Positions 46,981-60,272 are shown, counted from the stretch's first letter. The stretch is 64,000 nt of DNA from Pseudomonas chlororaphis subsp. piscium (GCF_003850345.1 NZ_CP027707.1:6253001-6317000); one strand, 5' to 3'. Numbers and translations are program-made. Notes: generated by a model from the sequence alone, not told the origin.

Positions 46981-47962
46981 CGCCCCTGGCTCGACGCGCG
47001 CCGTGCCGCACTCCCGGTCGCGCTGGCAACGCCTGAAGAAACCGCTGACCGTCGCCTTCTTCCTGCTGCTGATCCTGCTGTTCACCCTGCTGGCCCGGCG
47101 CATCGACTGGAGCGAGGTGCTCGGCACCCTGGCCGACTTCAAGGTGCGCACCCTGGTCATCGCCGCGGCCCTGACCCTGGCCAGCTTCCTGGTCTACGCC
47201 TGCTTCGACCTGATCGGTCGCACCTACATCCGGCAGAACCTTGGCTGGCGGCAGATCCTGCCGGTGGGGTTCATCAGCTACGCCTTCAACCTCAACCTCA
47301 GCGCCTGGGTTGGCGGGATCGCCATGCGCTATCGGCTGTACTCCCGGCTCGGGGTGAGCACTGGCAATATCGCCAAGGTCCTCGGCCTGAGCCTGGCTAC
47401 CAACTGGCTCGGCTACATGGCACTGGCCGGCACGGTGTTTGCCAGCGGCCTGGTGCGGATGCCGCCTGGCTGGAAGCTCAGCAGCGATGCCTTGCAGGGG
47501 GTGGGCGTCCTGCTGTTGGTGCTGGGCGTGGGTTACCTGGCGGCCTGTCGGTTTTCCCGCCGGCGCGAGTGGTCGATACGCAGCGTCGAGATCAATTTGC
47601 CCTCGCTGCGCATGGCCCTGCTGCAACTGGCGCTGGGCGCACTTAACTGGTCGCTGATGGCGGCGGTGATCTTTACCCTGCTGCCCAGCAAACTCGATTA
47701 CCCACTGGTGCTCGGGGTACTGCTGATCAGCAGCATCGCCGGGGTCATCACCCACATTCCGGCGGGGCTCGGGGTGCTGGAGGCGGTGTTTATCGCTCTG
47801 CTGCAACATGAGGTATCCCGTGGCAGCCTGCTGGCCGGGTTGATCGCCTACCGAGCGATCTACTTCATCCTGCCGCTGCTGATCGCGTTGCTGATGTACC
47901 TGGCGGTGGAAGCCAAGGCCAAGGCATTGCGCGTGGAGAAGAAGCCGCGCAAAGGCAACTGA
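46967..47962 (+). CDS. ybhN: YbhN/UPF0104 family membrane protein (LPG-synthase-flippase-like)
   Basis: A 331-residue membrane protein with about eight hydrophobic spans, related to the membrane half of MprF lysyl-phosphatidylglycerol synthases. The family segments GRTYIRQNLGWRQILPVGFISYAFNLNLSAWVGGIAMRYRLYSRLG and ITHIPAGLGVLEAVFIALL are clear. In enterobacteria YbhN is linked to cardiolipin handling, consistent with the clsB overlap. Ends the operon. Confidence 0.93.
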   Translation: MSRTDAPGSTRAVPHSRSRWQRLKKPLTVAFFLLLILLFTLLARRIDWSEVLGTLADFKVRTLVIAAALTLASFLVYACFDLIGRTYIRQNLGWRQILPVGFISYAFNLNLSAWVGGIAMRYRLYSRLGVSTGNIAKVLGLSLATNWLGYMALAGTVFASGLVRMPPGWKLSSDALQGVGVLLLVLGVGYLAACRFSRRREWSIRSVEINLPSLRMALLQLALGALNWSLMAAVIFTLLPSKLDYPLVLGVLLISSIAGVITHIPAGLGVLEAVFIALLQHEVSRGSLLAGLIAYRAIYFILPLLIALLMYLAVEAKAKALRVEKKPRKGN

Positions 47963-48217
47963 GGCTATCGCGACAAACGCGCACGTTCCTCTCCAGAAGC
48001 GGGCTTTCGCTGCCATTCAACCAACGCCCCCAACTGTCGCGACTGAATGATGCTCAAGCACTCCCCCACATCCAGTCCACCAGGATCGAGGTGCAGGCCT
48101 GCTGCGACACCGGATCGCTCAGGGCATGGGCACACCAAGGTCATGGAAGGGCCAATGTCCCATGGATAAGCCGCCTGTGGCACAGCTGCCTGTTTTATCT
48201 TTGCACGACCCGCGGGG

Positions 48218-49225
48218 TCAGCCCTGCTCTGCTCGCGCCAGCGGTGTCGGCGGAGTCACGCCGAAACGCGTGCGATATTCACTGGGCGCAAGCCCGGTGA
48301 TCTTCTTGAAGGTGGCGCGGAACGCCCCCGGGTCCTGGTAACCGACCGTCCAGGCGATATGGTCGATGGTGCCGTTGGTGAACTCGAGCATTTCCCGTGC
48401 CTTGCCCACCCGCAAGTGCTGGCAATACTCGGTGGGCTTGAGCCCGGTGGCGGCCCGGAAGCGCCGCAGGAAGGTGCGCTCCTCCAGCCCGGCCTGCTGC
48501 GCCATGACGGCGAGGGAAACGTCCACCGCGCCATTGGCCTGCAGCCAGTGCTGCACCTTGAGGATCGCCGCGTCGCCGTGGCCGAAGATCGGCGCGAAAT
48601 TACTGCCGCACTGGCTGGCGCTGTCGCTGTGTTCGATCACCAGGAAACGCGCGGTGCCGCTGGCGATGCTCGGGCCCAGCAGGCGGTCGACCATGCGCAG
48701 CCCCAGTTCGGACCAGGCCATCAGGCCGGCGGTGGTGATCAGGTCGCCATCGTCGACGATCGGCTTGTCGGCGTTCAGGCGGATGTTCGGGTAGCGCTCG
48801 GCGAACTGCTTCGCCGAGGTCCAGTGAGTGGTGGCGCTGCGGCCGTCGAGCAGGCCACTTTCGGCCAGCAGGATCGAGCCGACACAGACCCCGCCCAGGG
48901 TCGCGCCCTTGGCATGTTGCTGGCGCAGCCATTGGGTCAGCGCCAGCGGTGCCTGCGCCTGGGAGAAACCGGCTACCGAAGGTGGAATCAGCACCGCCAG
49001 CAACGGACCGTCAGCCCCAGGATGGCTGTCGTACACCCGCACGGGCGCCTGGTCGGCCTGTGCCTGCCAGTGGCTGATGCGCAACAGTGGCAATTGCGCG
49101 CTGCATTGTTCGGCAGCAATACGGTTGGCGACCCCGAACAGGTCGGTCAAGCCATGCACCGCCGCCATCTGTGCGCCGGGATAGATCAGCACGCCCAGTT
49201 CGGCGACTGCGCTTTCCATACCCAT
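48218..49225 (-). CDS. GlxA-type AraC regulator with DJ-1/PfpI domain
   Basis: A 335-residue regulator. The N-terminal class I glutamine amidotransferase-like domain (residues about 5-195) has GVLIYPGAQMAAVHGLTDLF and LGGVCVGSILLAESGLLDGRSATTHW, where a cysteine sits at the nucleophile elbow. The C-terminal part (about 235-325) holds two AraC-type helix-turn-helices ending RVGKAREMLEFTNGTIDHIAWTVGYQDPGAFRATFKKITGLAPSEYRTRF. It is divergent from the isochorismatase gene, a common regulator-target arrangement. Start at 49225 follows GGGGGA. Confidence 0.92.
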   Translation of the reverse strand: MGMESAVAELGVLIYPGAQMAAVHGLTDLFGVANRIAAEQCSAQLPLLRISHWQAQADQAPVRVYDSHPGADGPLLAVLIPPSVAGFSQAQAPLALTQWLRQQHAKGATLGGVCVGSILLAESGLLDGRSATTHWTSAKQFAERYPNIRLNADKPIVDDGDLITTAGLMAWSELGLRMVDRLLGPSIASGTARFLVIEHSDSASQCGSNFAPIFGHGDAAILKVQHWLQANGAVDVSLAVMAQQAGLEERTFLRRFRAATGLKPTEYCQHLRVGKAREMLEFTNGTIDHIAWTVGYQDPGAFRATFKKITGLAPSEYRTRFGVTPPTPLARAEQG

Positions 49226-49328
49226 TGTCAGTTTTCCCCCTTCTATTGTCGGTGCGGCCAATCCTCGACCGGCCTACCGGAGCCAATACTGGACTCCACA
49301 GCCAACCACTACTTCAGAGGAAACACCC

Positions 49329-49883
49329 ATGGCCAAGCAAGCGCTCATCGTAGTCGATATCCAGAACGACTACTTCCCCAACGGCAAGTGGCCCCTGGTC
49401 GGGGTCGAAGCCGCCGCTGACAACGCCGCGCGGCTGATCCAGGCCTTCCGTGACAGCGGCCAGCAGGTGGTGCATATCCGCCACGAATTCACCTCCGACA
49501 GCGCGCCGTTCTTCACCCCCGGCTCCAGCGGCGCGCAACTGCACGCCAAAGTCACCAACCGCGCCGACGAACCGGTGGTGCTCAAGCACTTCGTCAACTC
49601 ATTCCGCGAAACCGAGCTCGAAGCCATTCTCGACCAACACGGCATCGAACAACTGGTGGTGGTCGGCAGCATGAGCCACATGTGCATCGACGGCGTCACC
49701 CGCGCCGCCGCCGACCTGGGTTACGACGTCACGGTGATCCATGACGCCTGCGCCACCCGCGACCTCGAATTCAATGGTGTGGTAGTGCCGGCGGCCCAGG
49801 TGCATGCCGCGTTCATGTCGTCCCTGGGGTTCGCCTACGCCAGCGTGGTGCCCACCGATGAGTTTCTGGCGGGCAGCCGCTGA
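49329..49883 (+). CDS. isochorismatase-family cysteine hydrolase
   Basis: A 184-residue hydrolase with the catalytic triad Asp10, Lys86 and Cys119. The non-prolyl cis-peptide region is VVVGSMSHMC and the last stretch is GYDVTVIHDACATRDLEFNG. Likely substrates are amide or C-N bonds of small molecules such as nicotinamide or hydantoin-derived amides; the exact one is not known. It lies 103 bp from the divergent GlxA-type regulator, likely its controller. GGAAACACCC precedes the ATG. Confidence 0.92.
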   Translation: MAKQALIVVDIQNDYFPNGKWPLVGVEAAADNAARLIQAFRDSGQQVVHIRHEFTSDSAPFFTPGSSGAQLHAKVTNRADEPVVLKHFVNSFRETELEAILDQHGIEQLVVVGSMSHMCIDGVTRAAADLGYDVTVIHDACATRDLEFNGVVVPAAQVHAAFMSSLGFAYASVVPTDEFLAGSR

Positions 49884-49947
49884 TTCTGTCGGGCCGTTCC
49901 TTGCGGGGACCTCGTCCCCGGCACCGAACTCGCGATAGATGGAAAGC

Positions 49948-49985
49948 AAAAAGCCCGTAGCGTTTGCGCGCTACGGGCTTTCTTC
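49948..49985. terminator. bidirectional terminator
   Basis: AAAGCCCGTAGCG (49950-49962) pairs with CGCTACGGGCTTT (49969-49981). A tract and T tract lie on either side. It separates the convergent hydrolase and ssb genes. Confidence 0.9.
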
Positions 49986-50008
49986 ATGCCGTTGCCGAGA
50001 GGGCTCTC

Positions 50009-50521
50009 TTAGAACGGAATATCGTCATCGAAGCTGTCGTCGAAGTTCTGCGCCGGCTGTGGCGAGGACTGCTGAGGCGCTGGACGCGATTCGCGTTGTG
50101 GCGCCTGCGAAGGCTGCGGACGCGACTGCTGCGGACGTGGCGCGGAGTTGCCCATGCCCTGGCCCTGGTCGCCCTGTGGACGGCCGCCCAGCAGCTGCAT
50201 GGTGCCCTGCATGTCGACGATGATTTCAGTGGTGTAACGCTTGATGCCGTCTTTTTCCCACTCGCGGGTCTGCAGCTTGCCTTCGATGTAGACCTGCGAA
50301 CCTTTGCGCAGGTACTCGCCGGCGATTTCCGCGACCTTGCCGAACATCGACACACGGTGCCACTCGGTCTTCTCGACCTTCTGACCGGTCTGCTTGTCGG
50401 TCCATTGTTCGCTGGTGGCCAGACTCAGGTTGGTCACGGCGTTACCGTTAGGCAGGTAGCGAACTTCAGGATCCTGGCCGCAAGTGCCGACCAATATGAC
50501 TTTGTTAACCCCACGGGCCAT
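50009..50521 (-). CDS. ssb: single-stranded DNA-binding protein
   Basis: A 170-residue SSB. The OB fold spans residues 1-110 with [39 protein letters not shown] glutamine/proline-rich linker follows (about 111-155), and the acidic tail ends DDDIPF, the protein-interaction tip. It is 9 bp downstream of the MFS gene and near the divergent uvrA, so DNA-repair genes cluster here. Convergent with the isochorismatase-family gene. Confidence 0.98.
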   Translation of the reverse strand: MARGVNKVILVGTCGQDPEVRYLPNGNAVTNLSLATSEQWTDKQTGQKVEKTEWHRVSMFGKVAEIAGEYLRKGSQVYIEGKLQTREWEKDGIKRYTTEIIVDMQGTMQLLGGRPQGDQGQGMGNSAPRPQQSRPQPSQAPQRESRPAPQQSSPQPAQNFDDSFDDDIPF

Positions 50522-50530
50522 AACGTTCTC

Positions 50531-51925
50531 CTAGGCTTCGCACGCCGATCGGGCTGGGTTGACCAGCTGCTCGAGGGTCGCGCGATCCAATAATTCGGTG
50601 TCCAATTTGATGTAAATGGCGGCTTCTTCGGCCACCATCACTGCATCTGTTACCCCAACAACGGCCTTCAGGCGCTCGACCAGACCGGCTTCGCGGATCG
50701 CTTCGGGCGATAACGGCAAGCGCAGGCTCGTCACGTAAGGTGGTTCGCGCATGGTAACAGCAAAGGCCAACCACAGGGCAGCAAGTCCTGCACACCCCAG
50801 GAACACAACCGACAAACCGCCATGCTGGAACAACCAGCCGCCGAGAATGCCACCCAGCGCCGAACCGAGGAACTGGCTGGTGGAATAGACCCCCATGGCC
50901 GTGCCCTTGCCGCCGGCCGGTGAAACCTTGCTGATCAGCGACGGCAGCGAAGCTTCCAGCAGGTTGAACGCGGTGAAGAACACCACCGTGCCGATCACCA
51001 GCGCCTGCAGGCTGTCGCCGAACTCCCAGAAGAATAGCTCGGTGAGCAGCAGCGTACTGACCGCGCCCAACAGAACTCGTTTCATTTTGCGTTTCTTCTC
51101 GCCGTAGATGATGAACGGGATCATGGCGAAGAAGGAGATCAACAGCGCGGTGAGGTAGACCCACCAGTGCTGTTCCTTGGGCAGGCCGGCTTTTTCCACC
51201 AGGGCCAACGGCAAGGCGACGAAGCTCGACATCAGCATCGCGTGCAACACGAAGATACCAAGATCCAGGCGCAGCAGGTCCGGATGCTTGAGCGTCGGCA
51301 ACAGGGCCTGGCGCGCGACCCCGGACTCACGGTGCTGCAACGGGCCGGTCGAGTGCGGCACCATGAAGACGACGATGAAAATACCCAGCAGCGCCATGCC
51401 GCCGGTGGCGAAGAACAGCCCGGACAAACCGAAAGCGCGGGTCAGCAGCGGGCCGGCCACCATGGCCACGGCAAAGGACAGGCCGATGGTCATGCCGATC
51501 ATGGCCATGGCCTTGGTGCGGTGCTGCTCGCGGGTCAGGTCCGACAACAGCGCCATGACCGCCGCGGAAATCGCCCCGGCGCCCTGCAGGATGCGCCCGG
51601 CGATCACGCCCCAGATCGAATCGGCGTTGGCCGCCAGCACACTGCCCAGGGCAAAGACGATCAACCCCAGGTAAATCACCGGACGACGACCGATACGGTC
51701 GGAAATGATCCCGAACGGGATCTGGAAAATCGCCTGGGTCAGGCCGTAAGCGCCGATCGCCAACCCGATCAGGGCCGGGGTCGCTCCTGCCAGATCCATC
51801 CCATAGGTCGCCAGGACCGGCAACACCATGAACATGCCAAGCATACGGAAGGCGAACACCAGGGCCAGACCGCTTGCCGCGCGGGTCTCGGCGCCACTCA
51901 TGCGCTCGCTGTGGGGATCATGCAT
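50531..51925 (-). CDS. MFS transporter between ssb and uvrA
   Basis: A 464-residue twelve-span transporter with a cytosolic C-terminal ferredoxin-like extension (residues about 395-460). It has the DHA1-type motif [18 protein letters not shown], and [26 protein letters not shown] in span 4. This gene is found between ssb and uvrA across Pseudomonas. The substrate is unknown. It is divergent from uvrA, with 180 bp between the starts. Confidence 0.95.
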   Translation of the reverse strand: MHDPHSERMSGAETRAASGLALVFAFRMLGMFMVLPVLATYGMDLAGATPALIGLAIGAYGLTQAIFQIPFGIISDRIGRRPVIYLGLIVFALGSVLAANADSIWGVIAGRILQGAGAISAAVMALLSDLTREQHRTKAMAMIGMTIGLSFAVAMVAGPLLTRAFGLSGLFFATGGMALLGIFIVVFMVPHSTGPLQHRESGVARQALLPTLKHPDLLRLDLGIFVLHAMLMSSFVALPLALVEKAGLPKEQHWWVYLTALLISFFAMIPFIIYGEKKRKMKRVLLGAVSTLLLTELFFWEFGDSLQALVIGTVVFFTAFNLLEASLPSLISKVSPAGGKGTAMGVYSTSQFLGSALGGILGGWLFQHGGLSVVFLGCAGLAALWLAFAVTMREPPYVTSLRLPLSPEAIREAGLVERLKAVVGVTDAVMVAEEAAIYIKLDTELLDRATLEQLVNPARSACEA

Positions 51926-52105
51926 GGAAAAACCTCGTGTGAACCGGCGGCGATTCTACCAGTCCGATCGATTGACGGGGTATATGGCGACGCTTTGCCG
52001 CGCAGGTTTCATCTACGACTGCACAGACCTCATTTGATAGTGTGCATCCATCCAGTATTTGCCCTTATACTCCTATGTTTTCGACGCCCGCCGAGCGAGG
52101 CCACT

Positions 52106-54940
<2,835 letters not shown>

Positions 54941-54947
54941 GCCCAAT

Positions 54948-54987
54948 GAAAAAGCCCCTGCCATTGTGAAATGGCAGGGGCTTTTTT
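54948..54987. terminator. bidirectional terminator between uvrA and ferritin
   Basis: AAAAAGCCCCTGCCAT pairs with ATGGCAGGGGCTTTTTT around TGTGAA. It serves both convergent genes. Confidence 0.92.
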
Positions 54988-55033
54988 GTGTCTGTCAGAA
55001 CCCTACAGTTGGCTGCCGGGAATGACTAACGCA

Positions 55034-55498
55034 TCAGAACTGCGACTGCAGGTAGTTTTCCAGACCGATCGACTTGATCAGGCCCAACTGCTTTTCCAGC
55101 CAGTAGGTATGGTCTTCTTCGGTATCGGCCAACTGCACACGCAAGATGTCGCGGCTGACATAGTCCTTGTGCTTCTCGCACAGTTCGATGCCCTTGCACA
55201 GCGCGGCGCGGACCTTGTACTCCAGGCGCAGGTCGGCGGCGAACATGTCCGGCACGGTGGTGCCGATATCCAGATCGTCAGGGCGCATGCGTGGCGTGCC
55301 CTCGAGCATCAGGATGCGACGCATCAATGCGTCAGCGTGTTGAGTCTCTTCTTCCATCTCGTGATTGATGCGCTCGTAGAGCTTGCTGAAGCCCCAGTCT
55401 TCATACATACGCGAGTGGATGAAATATTGGTCACGCGCCGCCAGTTCGCCCGTCAGCAACGTGTTGAGGTAATCGATTACGTCCGGGTGACCTTGCAT
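55034..55498 (-). CDS. ftnA: bacterioferritin-like ferritin lacking the heme methionine
   Basis: A 154-residue four-helix iron-storage protein. Ferroxidase ligands are present (Glu18, Glu51, His54, Glu93, Glu127, His130), so Fe(II) oxidation should work. The heme-ligating Met52 of bacterioferritins is Thr52 here (MEEETQHAD), so the shell is probably heme-free. This fits the P. aeruginosa protein once called BfrA and later FtnA, which lies in the same place next to katA. The ATG at 55498 gives [12 protein letters not shown]. It lies downstream of katA on the minus strand. Confidence 0.94.
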   Translation of the reverse strand: MQGHPDVIDYLNTLLTGELAARDQYFIHSRMYEDWGFSKLYERINHEMEEETQHADALMRRILMLEGTPRMRPDDLDIGTTVPDMFAADLRLEYKVRAALCKGIELCEKHKDYVSRDILRVQLADTEEDHTYWLEKQLGLIKSIGLENYLQSQF

Positions 55499-55610
55499 CG
55501 CCCTACATCTCCCTGCTTGAAAGTCTGTATTTTGAACCAAGCTGACTTGCAGGTCACTGTAAAAACGCTAACAAAGTGAAGATTTTCAGAGAAAAGTAGC
55601 CGAAAAAACG

Positions 55611-55636
55611 CAAAAACCGCCCAAATGAGGGCGGTT
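55611..55636 (-). terminator. terminator of katA
   Basis: On the minus strand AACCGCCC pairs with GGGCGGTT and is followed by TTTTG. It lies 17 bases after the catalase stop codon. Confidence 0.85.
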
Positions 55637-55653
55637 CTGCTTCTCGTTTAGAC

Positions 55654-57102
55654 TTAGTTAAGCTGTACGCCCAACGCCTTTGCGATGCCCTCTCCATAAG
55701 CCGGGTCGGCCTTGAAGAAATGCTGCAGCTGACGCTGAACCACATCCGAGCTGACACCCGCCATTGCGCCGGCGATGTTGCTGATCAACAGAGCTTGCTG
55801 CTGATCGTTCATCAGGCGGAACAGGGCGCCTGCATGGCTGTAGTAGTCGGTGTCCTCACGGTGATCGTAACGATCCGCCGCACCGCTGAGGGCCAGGGCG
55901 GGCTCCGCGTAGCGAGGAGCCTGCTTAGGCGCATCGGCGTAGCTGTTCGGCTCGTAGTTCGGTGCCGCACCACCATTGCTGCCAAAGGCCATGGAGCCAT
56001 CACGCTGGTAGCTGTGCACCGGGCTGCGTGGGGCGTTGACCGGCAGTTGCTGATGGTTGGTACCGACGCGATAGCGATGAGCGTCAGCGTAAGCGAATAC
56101 GCGGCCTTGCAGCATGCGGTCCGGCGACAGGCCAACGCCTGGAACCATGTTGCTAGGACCAAAGGCAGCCTGCTCGACTTCCGCGAAGTAGTTCAGCGGG
56201 TTGCGGTTCAACTCCAGCTCACCGACTTCGATCAGAGGAAACTCTTTCTGCGACCAGGTCTTGGTGACGTCGAACGGGTTCTCGTAGTGAGCGGCCGCCT
56301 CGGCTTCGGTCATGATCTGAATGCACACGCTCCATTTCGGGAAGTCGCCGCGTTCGATCGCGTTGAACAGGTCACGCTGAGCGTAATCCGGATCGGTACC
56401 CGCCAGGCGGGCAGCCTCGGCCGGCGCCAGGTTCTTGATGCCCTGCTTGGTCTTGTAGTGCCATTTCACCCAGTGCCGCTCGCCCTTGGTGTTGATCAGG
56501 CTGTAGGTGTGGCTACCGAAGCCGTGCATATGACGATAGCCGTCTGGAATCCCGCGATCCGAGAACAGGATGGTGACCTGGTGCAGCGCCTCGGGCGAGT
56601 GCGACCAGAAATCCCACATTGCCTGGCCGCTCTTCAGGTTGCTCTGCGGCAGACGTTTCTGGGTGTGGATAAAGTCGGGAAACTTCAGTGGATCGCGAAT
56701 GAAGAACACAGGCGTGTTGTTGCCGACGATGTCCCAGTTACCTTCTTCGGTATAGAACTTCAGGGCAAAGCCACGCGGGTCGCGCTCGGTATCAGCCGAA
56801 CCACGCTCGCCACCTACGGTGGAGAAACGCAGGAAGGTAGGGGTTTGCTTACCCACGGACTCGAAAAGCTTGGCGCTGGTGTATTCGGTGATGTCCCGGG
56901 TCACGGTAAAAGTACCGTAAGCACCCGAGCCCTTGGCGTGCACACGACGCTCAGGAATGTTTTCACGGTTGAAGTGGGCCAGCTTCTCGATCAGATGAAA
57001 ATCATCGAGCAGCAGCGGGCCACGAGGGCCAGCAGAACGGGAATTCTGGTTATCGGCGACTGGAGCGCCACTTGCGGTGGTAAGCGTTTTGTTTTGGCTC
57101 AT
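55654..57102 (-). CDS. katA: monofunctional heme catalase
   Basis: A 482-residue clade 3 catalase that decomposes hydrogen peroxide. The distal histidine is in [45 protein letters not shown] is the conserved core, and the heme-ligand tyrosine is in [19 protein letters not shown]. There is no signal peptide. The ATG at 57102 has an AGAGGAAG site; a TTG two codons earlier is less likely. An OxyR-like element abuts the -35 box. The ferritin gene follows, so peroxide removal and iron storage are neighbours. Confidence 0.97.
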   Translation of the reverse strand: MSQNKTLTTASGAPVADNQNSRSAGPRGPLLLDDFHLIEKLAHFNRENIPERRVHAKGSGAYGTFTVTRDITEYTSAKLFESVGKQTPTFLRFSTVGGERGSADTERDPRGFALKFYTEEGNWDIVGNNTPVFFIRDPLKFPDFIHTQKRLPQSNLKSGQAMWDFWSHSPEALHQVTILFSDRGIPDGYRHMHGFGSHTYSLINTKGERHWVKWHYKTKQGIKNLAPAEAARLAGTDPDYAQRDLFNAIERGDFPKWSVCIQIMTEAEAAAHYENPFDVTKTWSQKEFPLIEVGELELNRNPLNYFAEVEQAAFGPSNMVPGVGLSPDRMLQGRVFAYADAHRYRVGTNHQQLPVNAPRSPVHSYQRDGSMAFGSNGGAAPNYEPNSYADAPKQAPRYAEPALALSGAADRYDHREDTDYYSHAGALFRLMNDQQQALLISNIAGAMAGVSSDVVQRQLQHFFKADPAYGEGIAKALGVQLN

Positions 57103-57154
57103 GCTCAATCTTCCTCTGTCAGTCTTGGAACTGCCGGCTAATCGGCTGACGAGG

Positions 57155-57220
57155 AGTATCGACCATCAAGATGACAGCATCAAATTCATTAAATGATTAC
57201 TATCGATAGATTTTTTCTAA
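57155..57220 (-). promoter_or_regulatory. katA promoter with OxyR-like element
   Basis: Minus-strand TTGATG (57183-57178) and GATACT (57160-57155) form -35 and -10 boxes 17 bp apart. Directly upstream (57184-57220), the ATAG-N7-CTAT spacing of OxyR sites is matched well in the distal half (ATAG at 57206-57209, CTAA at 57217-57220) and poorly in the proximal half. Position next to the -35 box is right for activation. Confidence 0.5.
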
Positions 57221-57231
57221 TACAGCAAACA

Positions 57232-57257
57232 CAAAAAACCGGGCACTAGGCCCGGTC
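57232..57257 (-). terminator. terminator of the alpha operon after rplQ
   Basis: ACCGGGC (57238-57244) pairs with GCCCGGT (57250-57256). On the minus strand a T run follows. It lies 17 bases after the rplQ stop. Confidence 0.88.
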
Positions 57258-57273
57258 CTTTGTTTTTGACGTC

Positions 57274-57660
57274 TTACTCAGCGGATACAGCTTCACCGCC
57301 GACAGCACGATCAACCAACTCGACGTACGCCATAGGCGCGTTGTCGCCAGCGCGGAAACCGCACTTGAGGATGCGCAGGTAGCCACCCTCACGGGTAGCG
57401 TAACGCTTGCCCAGGTCGTTGAAGAGCTTGCCAACGATAGCTTTCGAACGAGTACGGTCGAAAGCCAGACGGCGGTTAGCCAGGCTGTCTGTCTTGGCCA
57501 AAGTGATCAGCGGCTCAGCAACGCGGCGCAGTTCTTTAGCTTTCGGCAGTGTAGTTTTGATCAGCTCGTGCTCGAACAGCGACACCGCCATGTTTTGGAA
57601 CATGGCCTTGCGGTGCGAGCTGGTGCGGCTCAGGTGACGACCACTTTTACGATGACGCAT
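57274..57660 (-). CDS. rplQ: 50S ribosomal protein L17
   Basis: A 128-residue large-subunit protein near the exit tunnel. [56 protein letters not shown] is diagnostic. It is the last gene of the alpha operon, 42 bp after rpoA, with a terminator behind it. Confidence 0.99.
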   Translation of the reverse strand: MRHRKSGRHLSRTSSHRKAMFQNMAVSLFEHELIKTTLPKAKELRRVAEPLITLAKTDSLANRRLAFDRTRSKAIVGKLFNDLGKRYATREGGYLRILKCGFRAGDNAPMAYVELVDRAVGGEAVSAE

Positions 57661-57702
57661 GGTTCATTCCTTACCAAACACAACGTTCGGTGATTACGAC
57701 GA

Positions 57703-58704
57703 TCAGGCAGTCGCCTTGTCGTCCTTCTTAAGACTTGCAGGCGGCCAGTTGTCGAGGCGCATGCCGAGGGACAGACCGCGGGAGGCCAGAACGTCCTTGA
57801 TTTCGGTCAAGGATTTCTTGCCAAGGTTCGGAGTCTTCAACAGTTCTACTTCGGTACGCTGAATCAGGTCGCCGATGTAGTAAATGTTTTCCGCCTTAAG
57901 GCAGTTAGCCGAACGTACAGTCAGTTCCAGATCGTCAACCGGGCGAAGCAGGATCGGATCGATCTCGTCTTCCTGCTCGATTACCACTGGCTCACTGTCA
58001 CCTTTGAGGTCGACGAACGCAGCCAACTGCTGTTGCAGGATGGTTGCAGCACGGCGGATAGCCTCTTCAGGATCCAGAGTACCGTTGGTTTCCAGATCAA
58101 TAACCAGCTTGTCCAGGTTGGTACGCTGCTCGACACGGGCGTTTTCCACCACGTATGCGATGCGGCGAACCGGGCTGAACGAAGAGTCAAGCTGCAAGCG
58201 ACCGATGCTGCGGCTTTCGTCTTCATCGCTCTGACGCGAGTCTGCCGGTTCATAACCACGACCACGAGCTACTACGAGCTTCATGTTCAGGGCGCCGTTA
58301 GACGCCAGGTTAGCGATTACGTGATCGGGGTTAACGATCTCGACATCATGATCCAGCTGAATATCGGCAGCGGTAACCACCCCCGAACCCTTCTTCGACA
58401 AGGTCAGCGTAACTTCGTCACGGCCGTGCAGCTTGATAGCCAGACCTTTAAGGTTCAACAGGATTTCAATTACGTCTTCCTGTACACCTTCGATGGCGCT
58501 GTACTCGTGGAGCACACCGTCAATCTCGGCCTCGACTACTGCACAGCCGGGCATTGAGGACAACAGGATGCGGCGCAGCGCGTTGCCCAGGGTGTGGCCA
58601 AAACCACGCTCGAGAGGCTCGAGGGTGATCTTGGCGCGGGTTGGACTGACAACCTGCACATCAATATGGCGGGGTGTCAGGAACTCATTTACCGAAATCT
58701 GCAT
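57703..58704 (-). CDS. rpoA: RNA polymerase alpha subunit
   Basis: A 333-residue subunit. The N-terminal domain (1-235) dimerises and nucleates core assembly with [22 protein letters not shown]. After a flexible linker the C-terminal domain (about 250-320) binds UP elements and activators, with [48 protein letters not shown]. It is placed as usual between rpsD and rplQ. Confidence 0.99.
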   Translation of the reverse strand: MQISVNEFLTPRHIDVQVVSPTRAKITLEPLERGFGHTLGNALRRILLSSMPGCAVVEAEIDGVLHEYSAIEGVQEDVIEILLNLKGLAIKLHGRDEVTLTLSKKGSGVVTAADIQLDHDVEIVNPDHVIANLASNGALNMKLVVARGRGYEPADSRQSDEDESRSIGRLQLDSSFSPVRRIAYVVENARVEQRTNLDKLVIDLETNGTLDPEEAIRRAATILQQQLAAFVDLKGDSEPVVIEQEDEIDPILLRPVDDLELTVRSANCLKAENIYYIGDLIQRTEVELLKTPNLGKKSLTEIKDVLASRGLSLGMRLDNWPPASLKKDDKATA

Positions 58705-58726
58705 GGATGCACCTATTTTCTAGCCC

Positions 58727-59347
58727 TTACTTGGAGTAGAGCTCGACAATCAGGCTTTCGTTGATGTCGGCGGACAGATCACTGCGAGCTGGAACGTTCT
58801 TGAAAACGCCCGACTTCTTCTCAGTGTCTACTTCTACCCATTCTACGCGGCCACGTTGGGCACACAGATCGAGAGCTTGGACAATGCGAAGTTGGTTTTT
58901 TGCTTTCTCGCGAACAGCAACCACGTCACCAGCACGAACCTGGTAGGACGGAACGTTAACGGTCTGACCGTTTACGCTGATCGACTTGTGCGATACCAGC
59001 TGACGGGATTCGGCACGAGTCGAACCGAAGCCCATACGGTATACAACGTTGTCCAGACGGCATTCGAGCAGTTGCAGCAGGTTTTCACCGGTTGCACCTT
59101 TCTTGCCAGCAGCTTCTTTGTAGTAGCCGCTGAATTGACGCTCGAGAACGCCGTAGATACGACGGACCTTCTGCTTTTCACGCAGTTGGGTGCCGTAGTC
59201 GGACTGGCGACCGCGGCGCTGGCCGTGGATACCAGGTGCTGCTTCGATGTTGCACTTGGATTCGATAGCGCGCACGCCGCTCTTCAGGAAGAGATCGGTG
59301 CCTTCGCGACGAGCCAGTTTGCATTTTGGACCAATGTAACGAGCCAT
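58727..59347 (-). CDS. rpsD: 30S ribosomal protein S4
   Basis: A 206-residue primary 16S rRNA-binding protein and autogenous repressor of the alpha operon in E. coli. [24 protein letters not shown] and the S4 RNA-binding domain ([48 protein letters not shown]) are clear. One N-terminal zinc-type cysteine remains (Cys9), so it is not the four-cysteine zinc form. Confidence 0.99.
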   Translation of the reverse strand: MARYIGPKCKLARREGTDLFLKSGVRAIESKCNIEAAPGIHGQRRGRQSDYGTQLREKQKVRRIYGVLERQFSGYYKEAAGKKGATGENLLQLLECRLDNVVYRMGFGSTRAESRQLVSHKSISVNGQTVNVPSYQVRAGDVVAVREKAKNQLRIVQALDLCAQRGRVEWVEVDTEKKSGVFKNVPARSDLSADINESLIVELYSK

Positions 59348-59365
59348 TCTTTACAATCTCCTGGA

Positions 59366-59755
59366 TTACACGCGGCGCTTCTTCGGCGGACGGCACCCGT
59401 TATGCGGGATTGGCGTCACGTCGGTGATGCTGGCGATCTTGTAGCCACAGCCGTTCAAAGCGCGGACTGCGGATTCACGACCTGGACCTGGGCCCTTGAC
59501 GTTAACGTCGAGGTTTTTCAGGCCATATTCCAGCGCAGCTTGACCAGCACGCTCAGCAGCTACTTGAGCAGCGAACGGGGTGGACTTGCGGGAACCGCGG
59601 AAACCCGAACCACCGGAGGTTGCCCAGGAAAGAGCGTTACCTTGACGGTCGGTGATGGTCACGATGGTGTTGTTGAAAGACGCGTGGATGTGGGCGATGC
59701 CATCAACCACTGTCTTTTTAATCTTTTTACGAGGACGAGCAGCAGGTTTTGCCAT
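59366..59755 (-). CDS. rpsK: 30S ribosomal protein S11
   Basis: A 129-residue platform protein that contacts the mRNA exit region. [49 protein letters not shown] is diagnostic, and it ends in the RPPKKRRV tail. It is 18 bp upstream of rpsD. Confidence 0.99.
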   Translation of the reverse strand: MAKPAARPRKKIKKTVVDGIAHIHASFNNTIVTITDRQGNALSWATSGGSGFRGSRKSTPFAAQVAAERAGQAALEYGLKNLDVNVKGPGPGRESAVRALNGCGYKIASITDVTPIPHNGCRPPKKRRV

Positions 59756-59785
59756 GACTAAATTCCTGTCGATTCGCTGGTGCGA

Positions 59786-60142
59786 TTACTTGCGGATCGG
59801 CTTACGCGGACCTTTGCGAGTACGCGCGTTGGTCTTGGTACGCTGACCGCGTACTGGCAGACCACGACGATGGCGCAGACCGCGGTAGCAGCCCAGATCC
59901 ATCAAGCGTTTGATTTTCATGTTGATTTCGCGACGCAGGTCACCTTCAGTGGTGAACTTCGCCACTTCGCCACGCAGCTGTTCAATTTGCTCGTCGCTCA
60001 GATCCTTGATCTTTGCGGCTGGGTTGACCCCAGTCTCTGCACAGATTTTCTGCGCAGTCGTGCGACCAACACCATAGATGTAGGTCAGCGAGATAACAGT
60101 ATGCTTGTTATCTGGAATGTTAACGCCTGCAATACGGGCCAT
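59786..60142 (-). CDS. rpsM: 30S ribosomal protein S13
   Basis: A 118-residue head protein contacting the P-site t[37 protein letters not shown] and the basic tail [21 protein letters not shown] are diagnostic. It is first gene of the alpha operon, behind its own promoter. Confidence 0.99.
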   Translation of the reverse strand: MARIAGVNIPDNKHTVISLTYIYGVGRTTAQKICAETGVNPAAKIKDLSDEQIEQLRGEVAKFTTEGDLRREINMKIKRLMDLGCYRGLRHRRGLPVRGQRTKTNARTRKGPRKPIRK

Positions 60143-60201
60143 TCAGTGGGACTCCAATTGACAGCTACCTACGCCCCGGAAGCCAAGAAATAGGGCGCGA
60201 G

Positions 60202-60254
60202 ATAATATCGCTGTAATAACAAATAATCAACCCAGCAGCGCACTAGCTGCTGGG
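60202..60254 (-). promoter_or_regulatory. alpha-operon promoter next to a spc-operon hairpin
   Basis: On the minus strand TTGATT (60230-60225) and TATTAT (60207-60202) are spaced by 17 bp, a strong sigma-70 promoter for rpsM. Immediately upstream lies CCCAGCAGC (60231-60239) pairing with GCTGCTGGG (60246-60254). This hairpin could end or attenuate spc transcription after rpmJ. Its T-rich tract is the -35 region itself. Confidence 0.65.
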
Positions 60255-60272
60255 CTTGAAGCACAATCACAC

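Noticed and set aside
47965..48183. Minus-strand open frame of 72 codons between ybhN and the GlxA-type gene.
   Set aside because: No ribosome-binding site, no recognisable family and composition unlike neighbours; 47963-48217 is better treated as non-coding.
51167..52105. Long in-frame extension upstream of uvrA.
   Set aside because: It runs antisense through the MFS gene; UvrA homology begins at the TTG at 52106 and gives the standard length.
51926..52105. LexA box upstream of uvrA.
   Set aside because: No CTG-N10-CAG element was found between the divergent starts.
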